DNA from: Anisodus tanguticus
Lineage: Eukaryota > Streptophyta > Magnoliopsida > Solanales > Solanaceae
Direction: 5' to 3'
DNA length: 64,000 bases
Assembly (NCBI GenBank): GCA_034509755.1
Contig: CM067539.1
Span: 60,708,513 to 60,772,512, forward strand
Shown here: in pieces, positions 22,219-33,971 of the stretch
Layout of the letters: every line of letters begins with the position of its first letter
Numbering within the stretch: the first letter of the stretch is position 1
Translations under genes and position numbers: made by a program
The notes under the pieces: generated by a model
Databases searched by the model: none
What the model was told of the DNA's origin: nothing
What the model saw: the letters and a program-made list of their open reading frames with translations, nothing else

Positions 22219-23127
22219 TGAAATAAAAGCAATAAGATGGTGAACTAGTTATTGCTTGTATTGAACCAGTTATTTCTAGTTCCATAATGCTTTAACATAT
22301 GACGATTACTTTGAGAGGATATAATTTTGATTGATAGAAAACTCAACTGTGCATTTGAATTACTAGTTTTGAAAATTTTGTCAGGTATTCAATTTATGAC
22401 TCTAAACTGATCATAAACGGATTGTTCTGAAGGATGGAATCCACATCTTACTAGGGAAATTGAACGAACAGCTTTGAGGTACCGAATTCATATAAACCCA
22501 GTACTTTTGACGCGGAACATAAATTTATATGTATAAACTTTCTAAAATTGCAACAAACAGTATATACGAACCCATAACTTTAAAAAACTATGGGCTCAAT
22601 ACTAAGAATCTTAAATGTTGACCCTATAAAATTTAAATCATGGATCCGTCTCTGTTGCTGACGACTAATTAGAATATACACTCAAGTAAATAGGGAATCT
22701 AGTATAATAAATAATTTTCATCTATCTAAGTAGATTGCAACAGAGGAGTATAATAGACACGAACCTATAGCCCTTATATAGAGGAGAAACATCTTGAGGA
22801 TGCCGCCATTGGCTCATTTGCAAGACTCTAATGAATAGCAAAGGAACCAGCATTCCCTAAAAGGCAATCAAGAAGACCCCGGACACCAATTTTCCTCCAG
22901 GTCATACTGAAGTGATCAAACCCAAAGTTGTAATAGTCCTTCAGCCAGGGAATGTCGAGCCACTCATACATTATTACTCCAATGCGGCAAAGTTGGAGCA
23001 AACATACAGGCATTAAGGACTTGCCATCTTCAGGTCTGTAGAAGAATTCAGTCAAATTCAGAAAATGCAGTTTTACAAGTATAAGTAAACTGGTTAAAAC
23101 ATAAAATTAATGAAAGCTACAAACAGA

Positions 23128-23657
23128 GAGGAAATGACAAAAATGGTCTCTTATATTTGAGAGTAGGTTCAAAATAGTATCTTAAGTATGCACTTAACAG
23201 TTTTGATCATTTATGTTTGCTAAATGTTAACACTTTTATTCTCGATAAAATATTTACTAGACTATGTCTATTAGATTTGACGGACAAAATGGAGAAAAAG
23301 GAAACTAGCGGGAACCTCACATTTAGAGGTACAATTTTTGTAGTTTTTGCTATTTTAAATTTTTTTCTAGATTCTAGTGCAGTTTTTTGAAGTGTAATTT
23401 CTGTTATTTTTATATATTTTTTTATTGTCTAGTGTAGTTTTTTATGTTGCATATTTTAGAATTTGATCGGACTTTCTTGATGTTTATAGTTAAGTCTATT
23501 TTTCTCACTGTTTCTATCAAATCTAACGGATAGAGTTCGGTAAATATCTTACGGAGACTAAATGTGTTAACTTTTGACAAACTTAAAGCACCAAAACTGT
23601 TAAGTGCATTCTTAAGATACTATTTTGAACCTACCCTCAATAAGAGACCATTTTCTC
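23128..23657. mobile_element. Mutator-type MITE with ~100-bp inverted repeats
   Basis: It is flanked by perfect 9-bp duplications acaaacaga (23119-23127, 23658-23666) and has GAG termini. Long inverted arms share aaaatggtctcttat and ttcaaaatagtatcttaag. A 9-bp duplication is typical of the Mutator superfamily. It lies in lipase intron 5 and has no coding capacity. Confidence 0.85.
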
Positions 23658-24245
23658 ACAAACAGATGATAACTTTGACAATAGATCAATTCACGCAAAT
23701 CATGATAATATAACGGAGTAATTACATGTTCTGTACATTGAGTGCCTCCTCAAGTACTATGTCTCAAAATCATATAGGAACTTGATATATTAACTCAGAG
23801 CTCGATCAAATTTATTGCTAAGGTTATGGGTTCATATATACGACATCAAAGCTATGAACTTGATATATTAACTCAGAGCTCCATCAAATTTATTGCTAAG
23901 GTATAACTTTCCAGGAATTGTTCACATGGCAATAATTGATCAAATAAGGTTAAATTGCAGCAAATAAAAACTACCGAAAACTCACTGCATTCCATCTAAG
24001 TATGTTCTGGTTGTCCCGTTAAGTGCTCCAGACAATGATGTTATGCTTAAGACCCAATTCTCCGAAGTGTTCTCATAACCCTTGAATGCCTAATCACATT
24101 AAGCTTAAGGTTAACATCGAACAGATTATTTTAGGTGTCACAAGTTTTCAATTGAATGTGCACTAATTCACCTTATCAGCCAGTATTTGTTGTAAAACTC
24201 GAACCTGTGCTCCGGCTGAATGTCCCACAACATGAATAGGGTGAT

Positions 24246-24676
24246 TGTTAAACAAAGCAATATACCCGTGATATACACCCAATATACAGAAATGTATATC
24301 ACGGGCAAATGGAGCAAAGCAGCAAAGCAGTCTCGGATAAGGCCCATTACTGGCCCATCACGGACAGTAATCAGTGGCCCATCACGGGCTGGTTGATATG
24401 TATATATATGGTATATATTGTTGTAATATTGTAGTGTATTTGTTACCTAAATTAGGATTATACACTTACCAATCCTAATTTAGGTAACAAATACACTACA
24501 ATATTACAACAATATTTACCATATATACACATATCAACCAGCCCGTGATGGGCCACTGATTACTGTCCGTGATGGGCCAGTAATGGGCCTTATCCGAGAC
24601 TGCTTTGCTCCATTTGCCCGTGATATGCATTTCTGTATATTGGGTGTATATCACGGGTATATTGCTTTGTTTAACA
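24246..24676. mobile_element. 431-bp palindromic LTR-derived insertion in lipase exon 4
   Basis: It is bounded by 5-bp duplications gtgat (24241-24245, 24677-24681) and TG...CA ends (TGTTAAACAAAG...CTTTGTTTAACA). Arms 24246-24459 and 24471-24676 are inverted copies around an 11-bp loop; by eye they differ by one 8-bp duplication and a few substitutions. Each arm corresponds to the 5' half of the LTR family seen at 21886-22218. The 5-bp duplication and TG/CA ends point to retroviral-type integration of an already palindromic molecule, or conversion after insertion. Confidence 0.85.
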
Positions 24677-25571
24677 GTGATGTTCATCCCACTCAGGGTA
24701 GTGCCCTGCTTCTTTTTTTGCCAAATACGCAAAATGGCTAGGTTAAGTGAGGTGTGACTTAGTTTGACTAGGCACGGAGTTTAAGAAAGAAAGAAAAAAC
24801 TTTTGAAACATATGATATTAAGCATGTCATAACATTTGTGTAAGTAATATAGAAGAGCAGAAAAGATTTTGACCTTGTTCATAAACTCGTCCAAATTGGG
24901 AATGGCCACAAGCCTTACTGTGCTCCTCCCCATAATCAACCTGCCCTCCTTTCAAATAATAGAACAATTCACGAGCCCTGAAATCTACAATCCATCAATT
25001 GTTGCAAAAACACAATAGAACAGGAAGCACAGTATATCTACTCAAATATGTGACAATTTCATCTAAAAAGCTTAAACTGTTACAGAAAGCACGCTTTTGT
25101 TTATTTAATCATGTCTTCAAAACGACCCCTCACGTGTAGGTGTGAATAACGTGATTCTTTTTCATGAGTCAAACATGTGAAAATTCTTTTTGATAATGGA
25201 CGACAGTTAGAGTCGAACTCAAGACCTATGTGTCTGCGATGATACCATCTTAAGAAATAGTCAATCACTCAACCAGTGTGTGACACTTAACAATGACAAA
25301 GAAGATAAGCATTTGATCCTTATCAAAATGCACCTGTCGTATATGCTTGTAAGCGAACCCAAATCTGGCACAAGAACCCTGTCATCCTTTTTCTCCGCAC
25401 CAGCGAAATACGAAAGTCCTCCCAATCTCTACAAGAAAGATACATAATTACATTTCCAAGGCCACATGAGAATTAGAACAAATAAGTGTAACATTAGTAT
25501 TGGAAGGCAAAAGGGTCAACATCGCAACATACTATTCGAAATTGAGCAACTTTACACTCTGCGGTTAGAAA

Positions 25572-25934
25572 TGTTGAGTTGTGGAGCTTAATTCATCGCG
25601 ACACTATGAAGACCTATGCGGAGTGTGGAACGCTGATCGACCTGGGTGGTAATTTAGTGGAGGGTATTTTGGAAATTTTAAGCTTGTATTATGTTCGCCC
25701 TAGTTTTCGTTACATATAGATTAGGGCGTTGTTTTCTTCCTTTGAGGTCGAGCAAGAGAGAAAGAGAGGATTGTAAACTCAAACTCCCTATTTGATTATA
25801 GTAAAATCTGCAGCGGCAAAGTGGACGTAGCTCTCGCATTGAATGGTGAACCACTATAAATCTGTGTGTGTTATTTATTTTTCGCTTATTTACTGTTTTT
25901 TTATTAGGTAGGATTTGAGACTCAAATTCTAACA
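25572..25934 (+). repeat. Solo LTR in lipase intron 1
   Basis: A 363-bp segment TGTTGAGTTGTGG...ATTCTAACA is flanked by agaaa on both sides (25567-25571, 25935-25939). TG...CA ends plus a 5-bp duplication indicate an LTR left after internal recombination. Confidence 0.7.
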
Positions 25935-26669
25935 AGAAAAAAGTCTGATTTTTACCTTAACCCCTGACGGAACTCCAACTTGAGTAATTTTAAGGGCTTT
26001 TACCAAAAATAATTACAGTCACTAGCCAATATACAAAAACTTTACATTAATAATATATAAAATAGGTATATTTTTATATATTACAATTGATATACAAAAA
26101 TATATATTTTGCTAGCTATTATTTTGATGGGCATTGTACAGTGTAAAAATCTCTAATTTTGAACCATAATCAAATGTGGAAGCGTAAATTTTGACCCTTT
26201 TTCTCAAACACGTGAAGTTCACCCATTTCATGTTGGAGCTCTAGCTCTGTTAATGATAAAGACAAATGCAAGACGATTAATGACAAGGGCATAAAGACCA
26301 AAAGTATAGTGGATGACAAAATTGATCAATTTATTATAGTACAAGGACAAAAATAGAGGTAATTAAACTCTAAACCGAAAACCCTAAATAAGGAGAAATA
26401 TGAAAATGTGTTAAAAGTGAGCAATACCCCTTTGCCAGAACCAAATATTCCATGAACCAACACAATGGGAGGCAAATCTTTTTCAAACTGTTAGTCTCTT
26501 TTTTCTCCTTTTCTTCCAAATTTTGCTTGAAAATCCAGTTATGCAGTATCTGTGAAACATCACCAGCTATAGCTGTGCTGAATATGTAAAGACCATAAGC
26601 CAAATGAACCAAAGAACTCACAAACAACTCTGTCCATTGAAGTGATGTTACACACCATCTCACTATCAT

Positions 26670-27102
26670 TTTACAAATTCTTAGTAAAAAAAATTAAGTG
26701 TAAGTTGTAAATGCTTAATCTTTTTGAGAGAAAACAAAAAGACCCCTCAAGTTTTAAAGCAAAAAAAATGGAGGTTCTTTTTTGTTTTCTTCAAAAATGG
26801 CCTCTGTTATGGTGATTCTTGGAAGTGGGGATAATGGGAAAAAACTCGTTTGGGTATCTTATTTTGTTTTGGCTTTATAGAGTTTGTTTGAGGTAAGAAG
26901 ATTCAAGAATTTGAAAAATTGTTTACATCACTTTCACGTTTCTAGAATTGATCAATCAAAAGCCTCGTATTATGTAGCATTAAGTTATTAATAACAACTT
27001 GTTTGGATGGTCGTTACGTGTGGTATTGAATATAATATTTGTTTGAATTATTATTATTATTATTAAATTTGTTGTTACGTACTAATAAAAAATGTCATTT
27101 AT
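26670..27102. other. Upstream region of the lipase gene
   Basis: It contains the presumed promoter and leader of the lipase pseudogene, plus an ATT repeat at about 27050-27064. No specific regulatory site was assigned. Confidence 0.4.
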
Positions 27103-27587
27103 TTTCCAAATAAAAGGTGGAACTCCCACCCCAGGAGTCCCCACACCCCGGTCCGACAGGTCTGTGAAGGCGGTAAATCATGGTGACTCAATTGATTTCA
27201 AAGGTTAGACCGCACCACGCCTGCGCACGCGCAGGGGCCCTCCTTTATTTCAAGAAGTAACCCCCACACCGCCGCCGACGGGATTCGATCCTTGGCCATT
27301 TTCCAAATATCCCCTTGATAACCAATTGAGTCGCCCAAGCGGACTAAAACGTGGTAGGGTAAACTTTTTAAAGTGGTACCGGTCCCACCGCATTACGGCC
27401 CCATACCCCGAAAAACCCCACCTCCGCCCGGCCTACGGATTTGTATACACCGCTTGGCCTACGCGTATGGAGGGATTTTTTTTGGGGGAACACGGTTCCA
27501 CTCTCGCTGATCAGAGGACTCGAACACGGAACCTCAGACAGCAATACCCTAATGTATTGGCCACTGGGCCAAACACTTTGGATAAAA
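27103..27587 (-). mobile_element. Composite of two tRNA-derived SINEs
   Basis: A single 16-bp duplication aaaaaatgtcatttat (27087-27102, 27588-27603) surrounds two tRNA-like SINE heads read on the minus strand: one with GGATCGAATCCC (B box) near 27285 and one with GTGTTCGAGTCC near 27520 preceded by TGGCCCAGTGGCC. The left unit (about 27110-27345) matches the single SINE at 35528-35764. Confidence 0.7.
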
Positions 27588-27603
27588 AAAAAATGTCATT
27601 TAT

Positions 27604-28705
27604 GCAACTATGTTGGTGTGATCGTGTCATTATTTCTTTTTCCTCAACTCACTTTTGTTTATTATTTAATTATTTTATTTACCTTTTATGTTACCATTTT
27701 TTATAATAACTTATTTGTACCGTTTTCTTTACTATTAGAGTTAATGGTCAAAAACACATCTGAAATATCATTTTTTGAGTGTTTTATACCCCAACTATCA
27801 TTTGTTCATTTTCCTTACCAATTGAACTATCACCATCTATGTATTAAAACACACTTATAGTAATAATTCATGTAGAAAAAGAAAAACAACTGATAATTGA
27901 CATATTTAACTTCGATGTATGTTTGGTGATTGTTCAAGCAGGAAAAGAGAACAACTAATATTTGGAGTGTGAACTTACAAAAAAATAATAGTTTAGATGT
28001 ATTTTTTATCATTATCTCTTAATATTATATAAGTTTATTTTTCAAATCTTGTTGTGTATACTATATTATGATTATGAAATGATATAATTTATTCAAATTT
28101 TATATTCATCTATAAATACTACATTATATACAATAGGATATATTATGAAACGATATATAAATAAGTTGTAACTTGCCCCTCCACTCCCTCCCCCACCCCC
28201 CTCTGGTCCTTCTATTTACGTGTTTTGAACATAAAGAGAATCGGGAGTATAAGCGAATCTAAAATTTGAGTTTGATGAGTTCAATTTTTAAAGTTATTAG
28301 TATTGAATTTATTGTCTTAAAGTATCATAAGATACTAATCATTTCAATTTTCAACTTTTTTACCCTTTATGAACTGGCTGAGAAACAGTGTATCTACCTC
28401 TCGAAGATAGGGGTAAAGACTGTGTACATTTAATCTATCACAAACCTCACTTGTAAGATTACATTAGACACGTTGTTATTGTTGTAAATTTCTAAACTCC
28501 ATCGAAAATTCTAGAGCATTGGATACGGGACCCACCTCTCATCAAAGGCTCTTGGTGCCACATGTTATAAATTAGGTCGCTGCCATAGAGTAATATGGGT
28601 CCCGCTACCTAAGGACACACGTTTTCAAAGAGCTTAGGGAGGCAATATACAATAACAAGAGCCAAATTATTAGTTATAGATTTGGAAAAAAACTCCAAAG
28701 ATTAT
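27604..28705. other. AT-rich intergenic region
   Basis: No gene recognised. Open frames here are short and of low complexity. Confidence 0.4.
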
Positions 28706-29083
28706 GGGTGTGTTTGATATGAAGTTTTCAATTTTTTTATGTTTGGTTGGTCAAAATGTTCTGAAACACATTTTTCTTATGAAAACAAATTCCTTGAAAA
28801 TGAGGAAAATGACTTCTTGGAAGTTGGAAAAACAAGTTCATAAATGACATTTCAAGTTTATTATCTCTTCTCCATCCATCCAACGCCCTCAACCCCTTCA
28901 CCATCTCACCCCCACCACCCCTGAACACCCACACCCCATCCATCCCACCCCCATAATATTTTGGTAGATTACATATAAATATTCTTAGGATAATATATTT
29001 TTGCTTACGTACCAAACACTAAAAAATAAATAAAAAATCACTTGTTTTCCAAAAAAACATTTTCCTCCGTTCCAAACACACCC
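28706..29083. mobile_element. Harbinger/Tourist-type MITE
   Basis: Terminal inverted repeats GGGTGTGTTTGATATG... and ...CCGTTCCAAACACACCC are flanked by a 3-bp duplication tat. A C-rich middle (ccaccccc) is shared with the related copy at 47633-48268. Confidence 0.75.
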
Positions 29084-29559
29084 TATGCCTAAAACCTAGT
29101 GTAAAGATATAGACATAAATACCTGCATAATCCAAAATGATCCTCAATATTTGGTGAATAGTTGGTGGAGGCTGATTCATGCTGGCATTCATAGTTTAAG
29201 TCGTTTGGTTGACCAGTTATACATCTATTAATAATATAAAAATGACAGTGCATGCAGAAATTAAAATGCAAAAATTAATAATGTAAAGATTATAATTAAT
29301 GGAAAGATCTTTACTTTTGGATATCTAGTTTGATATATCTCAATTTAGTAGACAATGTATAACTTTAACAATATGTGTTTATCTATAAAAACAAAAAAAT
29401 TATTTACTATTATGAGGATTAATTTTGTAATTTTAGTGTATTTAATCTATGTTTAGTTTTAACCAGTACCTACATTCTTAACTCACATTATATCCTACAT
29501 TTCTCGCATAATTTATACATGACACTATCCATGGAATGTTCTATCATTAATGTATATAT

Positions 29560-30545
29560 TATCACTCTTATTTGGTGGGCCGGGCGGGGCCCAAGAGACG
29601 ATCGACCAAGGTTCTTTGGAACTAGGCCCCCGCACGGGTGCGGGCATGCGAGCAAGGCCCACCCTGCTGGTGGGCTGCACTGGTGGGCAGGGCGGGGCCC
29701 AAGAGGACAATCGACCAAGGCTGCTGAACCGTGCCCCTGCGGTCGGGTACGGGCATGCGAGCAAGGCCCACCCTCGCTGGTTGGGCCACCGCTGCTCGCG
29801 ATTCTTGTTGTCCAGTCCACTGGTTGCGTTGGCCTTTTCCGCGGCCCTTGCCTTTGTTGTTGCGACCTCTGCCGCCACGACCTCCGCCACCGGCTCGCCT
29901 GTCTTCTGGGACATGTTGTGATGGCGGTTGCTTTGGCCGCGGTGTTGCCATCCCGTCAACGGCTAACGCCTTTTGATTATGTTCTTCTTGTTTAGCACGT
30001 CTAGTTTCTTCCAACAATAGTTGTGAACGTGCCTTGTTGAAACTTGGGAGAGGGTCGGCTTGTTGAATCATTGTTGCGAGTGTGTCATATTCACCTTTTG
30101 GTAAACCCGCAACAAGTTGAAGCACCATCTTGGTTTCTGAAACAGAAGTCCCGACGTTGGATAGTTGATCGGTTATGAGTTTCAGTTGCTTACACTATTC
30201 AGACATGTTGTTAAAATTCTCGAGGCGGGTATTATTGAATTGCTCTTCCAAATATACGGCACGAGTATTTTTATTGTCTGAAAGATTTCTTCTAGCTAGG
30301 ACCCAAAGTTCACGTGCCGTAGCACATGTTTTCATGATAGTGCACAACATGTCTTTGGAGATGGTGTCGTAGATCCATTGTTTGACGATGGCGTCAAGAT
30401 GACGCCAGATTGAGTCTGTAACATCGGTGGGACGAGGAATAGATTCGTCAATATGATCAAACACGTTGTATGCACATGCATGAATGTAGAATAGTTCCAT
30501 CCACATGGAATATTGACAGTCTTCTTGATCAAGAATTATAGGGAT
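29560..30545 (-). pseudogene. Copia gag fragment
   Basis: The minus strand encodes KNFIPIILDQED near 30540, then MWMELFYIHACAYNVFDHID, WIYDTISKDMLCTIMK, NNTRLENFNNMSE, LVAGLPKGEYDTLATMIQQADPLPSF and a glycine/arginine-rich tail. This matches codon for codon the gag of the copia element at 42314. One stop interrupts it near 30195. No protease or pol follows. The right edge joins a 57-bp block also found in the LTR at 20716-21438. Confidence 0.8.
29572..29790. repeat. Two-copy GC-rich tandem repeat (~110-120 bp unit)
   Basis: Units beginning near 29572 and 29681 share ggcggggcccaagag, atcgaccaagg and gggcatgcgagcaaggccc. It sits in the C-terminal part of the copia gag remnant. Confidence 0.65.
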
Positions 30546-30613
30546 AAAATTCTTTTGCCTTACAAAGGTTGATTCCTAATATAATTAGAATCCTAAGTTA
30601 CCTTAAATATACA

Positions 30614-31879
30614 TCTATCATAATTACAAAATATACAGAGAATATTCGGAAAATATTCGCTAATAATTCTTGCTCTTGTGTTCTTGTTCTTGTTCTTGGT
30701 GAGAATTGTTCAATTAGCAAATGTAGCATATTTGGGCACGATTCTCATAAAATGAGAAATTTCGATCAAAATAAAGTTTTTTTTTTCAAATCCACTAGGC
30801 AAGCTGGCAAGGTTCATCCTAAGAAGTTTACTATAAATATAATTGAGCCTATAATTCTATGTATAATGTCCAAAGATTATAAATTATAAATTTTAGATCG
30901 ATGTTTTAAGAATAAAACATACGGAGTACTTATATATATCTTGAAGACGAAGAAATGATGAAAAAAATATTTTGGATATACTTGCCGGCTATATTTTTAG
31001 GGTTGGACGATTATTTATATTAATTTCTCGAACAACAATTTAAATGTAGGTGAACACCGAATATAAAATTAGTTAAGACCAGAAAATATTTGGTCTTCGA
31101 ATACCATTGTCTTGCTTGTACTCTAAATAGATAAGTACTTATCTTTTGTGAACATGCAGGAGAATTCAACTTCAAGGATTTTGGAGTACCAATCTAAATT
31201 TATCTAGTTCAAGTTATCAGCTTGGCAAAATCAAGTCTACTCGAAGAATAATTCTTTTTTTTCTTGTTGAAAACTATATATTTTTAAAACCGAGCATATG
31301 TCTACCGCGGGAATAGAAGAACGAAAATTAACTTTTATGTTGAAGTCTTTCCCGTTGAAGGCTGAGGGCGTAAATTGGTTGACCTTAAAGAACAAGAAGG
31401 AAAAAAAGGTAAGAGGGTTTAGGGTGTGGTTAAGAGCTGCCCGAAACCATTGACACGTCTTATGCCTCATTTTACGTGACATACTTTTTTTAAAGTCTAT
31501 TAGAAGAATAATTCTTTTTGAAAACTATATAATTTTAACAACCATTTCATCTTTATTTACATGATATGTTGGGGTCCTCAACCGTCGGTCCATCGCCATC
31601 ACTCATTTAAAACAAAAAAACACGAGGAACTCTTGTTGTGGTTGGCATATATTTGACTTACATGTCAAGAGTTTTCTATTTATCCCTCTTTATGTAATAT
31701 ATTTATGTCTTAGCATATTCCAAGAAGAAGAATTGTTCTATATATATTTAAGAATTATTTAACTTTAAATCTTTTATCTGTCTTCATTGAAATTATTTAT
31801 AAGCATATAAATCTTCATGATGTGCTTTAAACAATATGTTGCAAAAGCCTTTTTTAGACTTTGTGGCTAGCCAAACACG
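30614..31879. other. AT-rich intergenic region
   Basis: No gene recognised. Contains a short tandem of tgttcttgttcttg near 30678-30700. Confidence 0.35.
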
Positions 31880-32395
31880 AAGGTCGTAACCGGTTCGAGA
31901 ACCTTCTCTCATAGATTCCCTTCACCAAGTCATCGCCAGCAATCAGCTCTTATCCCTTGGTGTCAAAGGGCGAGTTCCTTTCTTGTCTTGCCCAAAAACT
32001 TTCTTGATTCTCATTGGAGAAAGACGTTTCGAATCCTCATAAGAGGAGAGAGAAAACCTCCATTTCCAAGTGTTCTCGAAGAGAAAATGCTGATGAAAAA
32101 AAAGAGGGTAGGGTTCGCTCCTATGACAAGTGCAGCTTGATCACCCTACCCACTAATGGACGTAGAGGGGGGGGAGGCGAACGGGAACCGACCGAAAACC
32201 CGAACCGCTTGACTATAACTTAACAACCAAAAAGCTCTGCGTCGAACTTCAGCCCCTTCAAGTTGGCCATGGGGTAATAGCCTCTGACGCCCCACACCAT
32301 TGCGACAGGAGGGGGCTTGCCCATCAGCCTACTTTGCCAAGAGGTGGCAGGTATAGAGTGAATTCTATTCACTCTTAATGAAGTGGAGTGCACTC
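31880..32395 (-). other. Possible nuclear insertion of mitochondrial DNA
   Basis: Base composition is abruptly more GC-rich than its surroundings. Minus-strand phrases (gatgggcaagccccctcctg, ggcgtcagaggctattacc) have the look of plant mitochondrial intergenic DNA. No mitochondrial gene is visible. This is an impression from style rather than an identified locus. Confidence 0.35.
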
Positions 32396-32861
32396 CTTAT
32401 ATCATAAATCAAAAAGTCAGTATGGTGCCCCGGTAGACGCGCAGACCTAGTGAGTTTTCGCCGATCCAGATGTGCCAAAGATTGAGGACTATGAGGGTAC
32501 GATGCTATCCTTGTACTTTGTTTGTTGCACATATACACAAAATGAGTTGGAGGGGGTATTCAATACCTTAAGGAGTTGGTTCAAAACAAGATTATTCAAA
32601 AATTATAACTAGCAAATAATTCTGATTAAATAATAGATAAATTTAATCTCAAATTTTATTGCATAATCAAACAACTTGCCGAAAATGGACGAATCCAAGT
32701 CTAATTGGCTATCATTTTTGAAGTCATAAAGGCATATGTAACATGTGGTTTTGTAAAAGAAAATTATAAAATGATAACCGTACGCTATTTTTTCTTGGTG
32801 GCCTACATAAAATTATTTTTATTTATAGTAGTACTATTTAAGTCAATAATCTGCATTAACT
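32396..32861. other. Intergenic region before the LINE fragment
   Basis: No gene recognised. Confidence 0.35.
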
Positions 32862-33971
32862 ATAGACTCGCATCGGAGTGAACGCTAAGCTGGAGGTTTG
32901 GAGACAGACTCTGGAGTCTAAAGGGTTCAGGCTGAGTATGACCAAGATAGAATACTTGGAGTGCAAGTTCAGTAACGGAGCGACTTTGAGACAAGTGTGG
33001 ATGTGAAGCTTGGTACTCAGGTCATTCCAAAGAAAGGAAGCTTCTAGTACCTCGGGTCTATTATCCAAGGGAATTGAGAGATTGATGATGATGCCACACA
33101 TCGTATTGGGGCAGGGTGGATGAAAATGAGGGCTCGCATCTGGAGTCTTGTGCGATAAAAAAGTGCCACCAAAACTTAAAGGCAAGTTCTATAGGGTGGT
33201 GGTTAGACCGACTATGTTGTATGAGGCGGAGTGTTGGCCGTCAAGACTTCGCATACCAAAAAGATGAAAGTTGCGGAGATAAGGATGCTAAGATGGATGT
33301 GTGGACATGCAAGGAGGGATAAAATTAGAAATGATGATATCCGGGACAGAGTGAGAGTGGAGGATAAGATGCGGGAAGCGAGATTGAGATGGTTCGGGCA
33401 CGTGCAGAGGAGAGACACAAATGCCTAGTGCGGAAGTGTGAGAGGTTGGCTATGGACGGGTACATGAGGGGTAGAGGTAGGCCGAAGAAGTATTGGGGAG
33501 AGGTGATTAGACGGGATATGGCGCAGGTACAACTCACTGAGGACATGACCTTAGATAGAGGGTTATGGAGGACACAAATTAGGGTAGAATGGTAGTAGGT
33601 AGTTCAGTGTAGTCCTACCTACGCTTACCAACTGGTAGTTGTAGTGTTAGTATTGCAGGTCTGCTTAGCCTATCATACTAGTAGACACAATATTGCTTTA
33701 TAATCTCCTGTCGTTTGATTTATGTTGCTATGTGTATTTTGTTTATCTTATTTACCTGCATTAGTTATTGCTTCTTTTTCATAATTCGCTATCAGGGCTT
33801 AGTCGCTTTGCTTGTCTTCCTTTGCTTGTGCTTGTGCTTGTGCTTTGTCTTGAGCCGAGGGTCTCTCGAAAACAACTACTTTACCTACCAAGGTAGAGGT
33901 AAGGTCTGCCTACACTCTACCCTCCCCAGACCCCACATTGTGGGATTTCATTGGGTATGTTGTTGTTGTAG
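32862..33971 (+). mobile_element. 5'-truncated RTE-clade LINE
   Basis: It encodes, with stops and frame changes, the C-terminal part of a LINE polyprotein: LEVWRQTLESKGFRLS and YLGSIIQ from the RT thumb, then an open stretch VKTSHTKKMKVAEIRMLRW, ARLRWFGHVQRR, GRGRPKKYWGEVIRRDM and MTLDRGLW typical of plant RTE elements. The 3' end (33840-33971) closes with tgttgttgttgta and matches the small insert at 448-555. The upstream endonuclease and most of RT are missing. Confidence 0.85.

Larger units (their letters stand above)
19806..26669 (-). pseudogene. Alpha/beta-hydrolase (plant lipase-like, At1g10740 type), disrupted
   Basis: Eight exons on the minus strand: 26669-26428, 25428-25334, 24977-24874, 24705-24677 plus 24240-24172 (one exon split by an insertion), 24089-23986, 23035-22765, 21875-21744 and 19965-19806 (stop TAG). 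All introns are GT-AG with matching phases. The product has a hydrophobic N-terminus (LVHLAYGLYIFSTAIAGD), oxyanion-type PPIVLVHGIFG, nucleophile elbow GHSAG, LSGALNGTTRTYLDGMQ, WLKDYYNFGFDHF and the conserved C-terminal VNRERAGVQFDLIYDSIF. It resembles an Arabidopsis lipase-like family of unknown substrate. There are three lesions: a 1-nt loss in an A run of exon 1 (26479-26483), a 431-bp insertion in exon 4 giving a stop a few bases on, and a deletion of roughly 50 codons after GNAGSFA in exon 6 (junction about 22833-22840). I judge it non-functional. Confidence 0.85.

Noticed and set aside
22828..23055. Independent small gene MTEFFYRPEDGKS...
   Set aside because: The first residues are intron; the real exon begins at 23035 after a CAG acceptor and belongs to the lipase gene.
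27265..27300. tRNA-like B box (ggttcgaatcc type)
   Set aside because: It belongs to a SINE head with long target duplications; no cloverleaf of a functional tRNA gene was found.
29488..29995. Several overlapping GC-rich frames around the copia gag fragment
   Set aside because: Only the minus frame with gag motifs is supported; the others are chance frames in GC-rich repeats.
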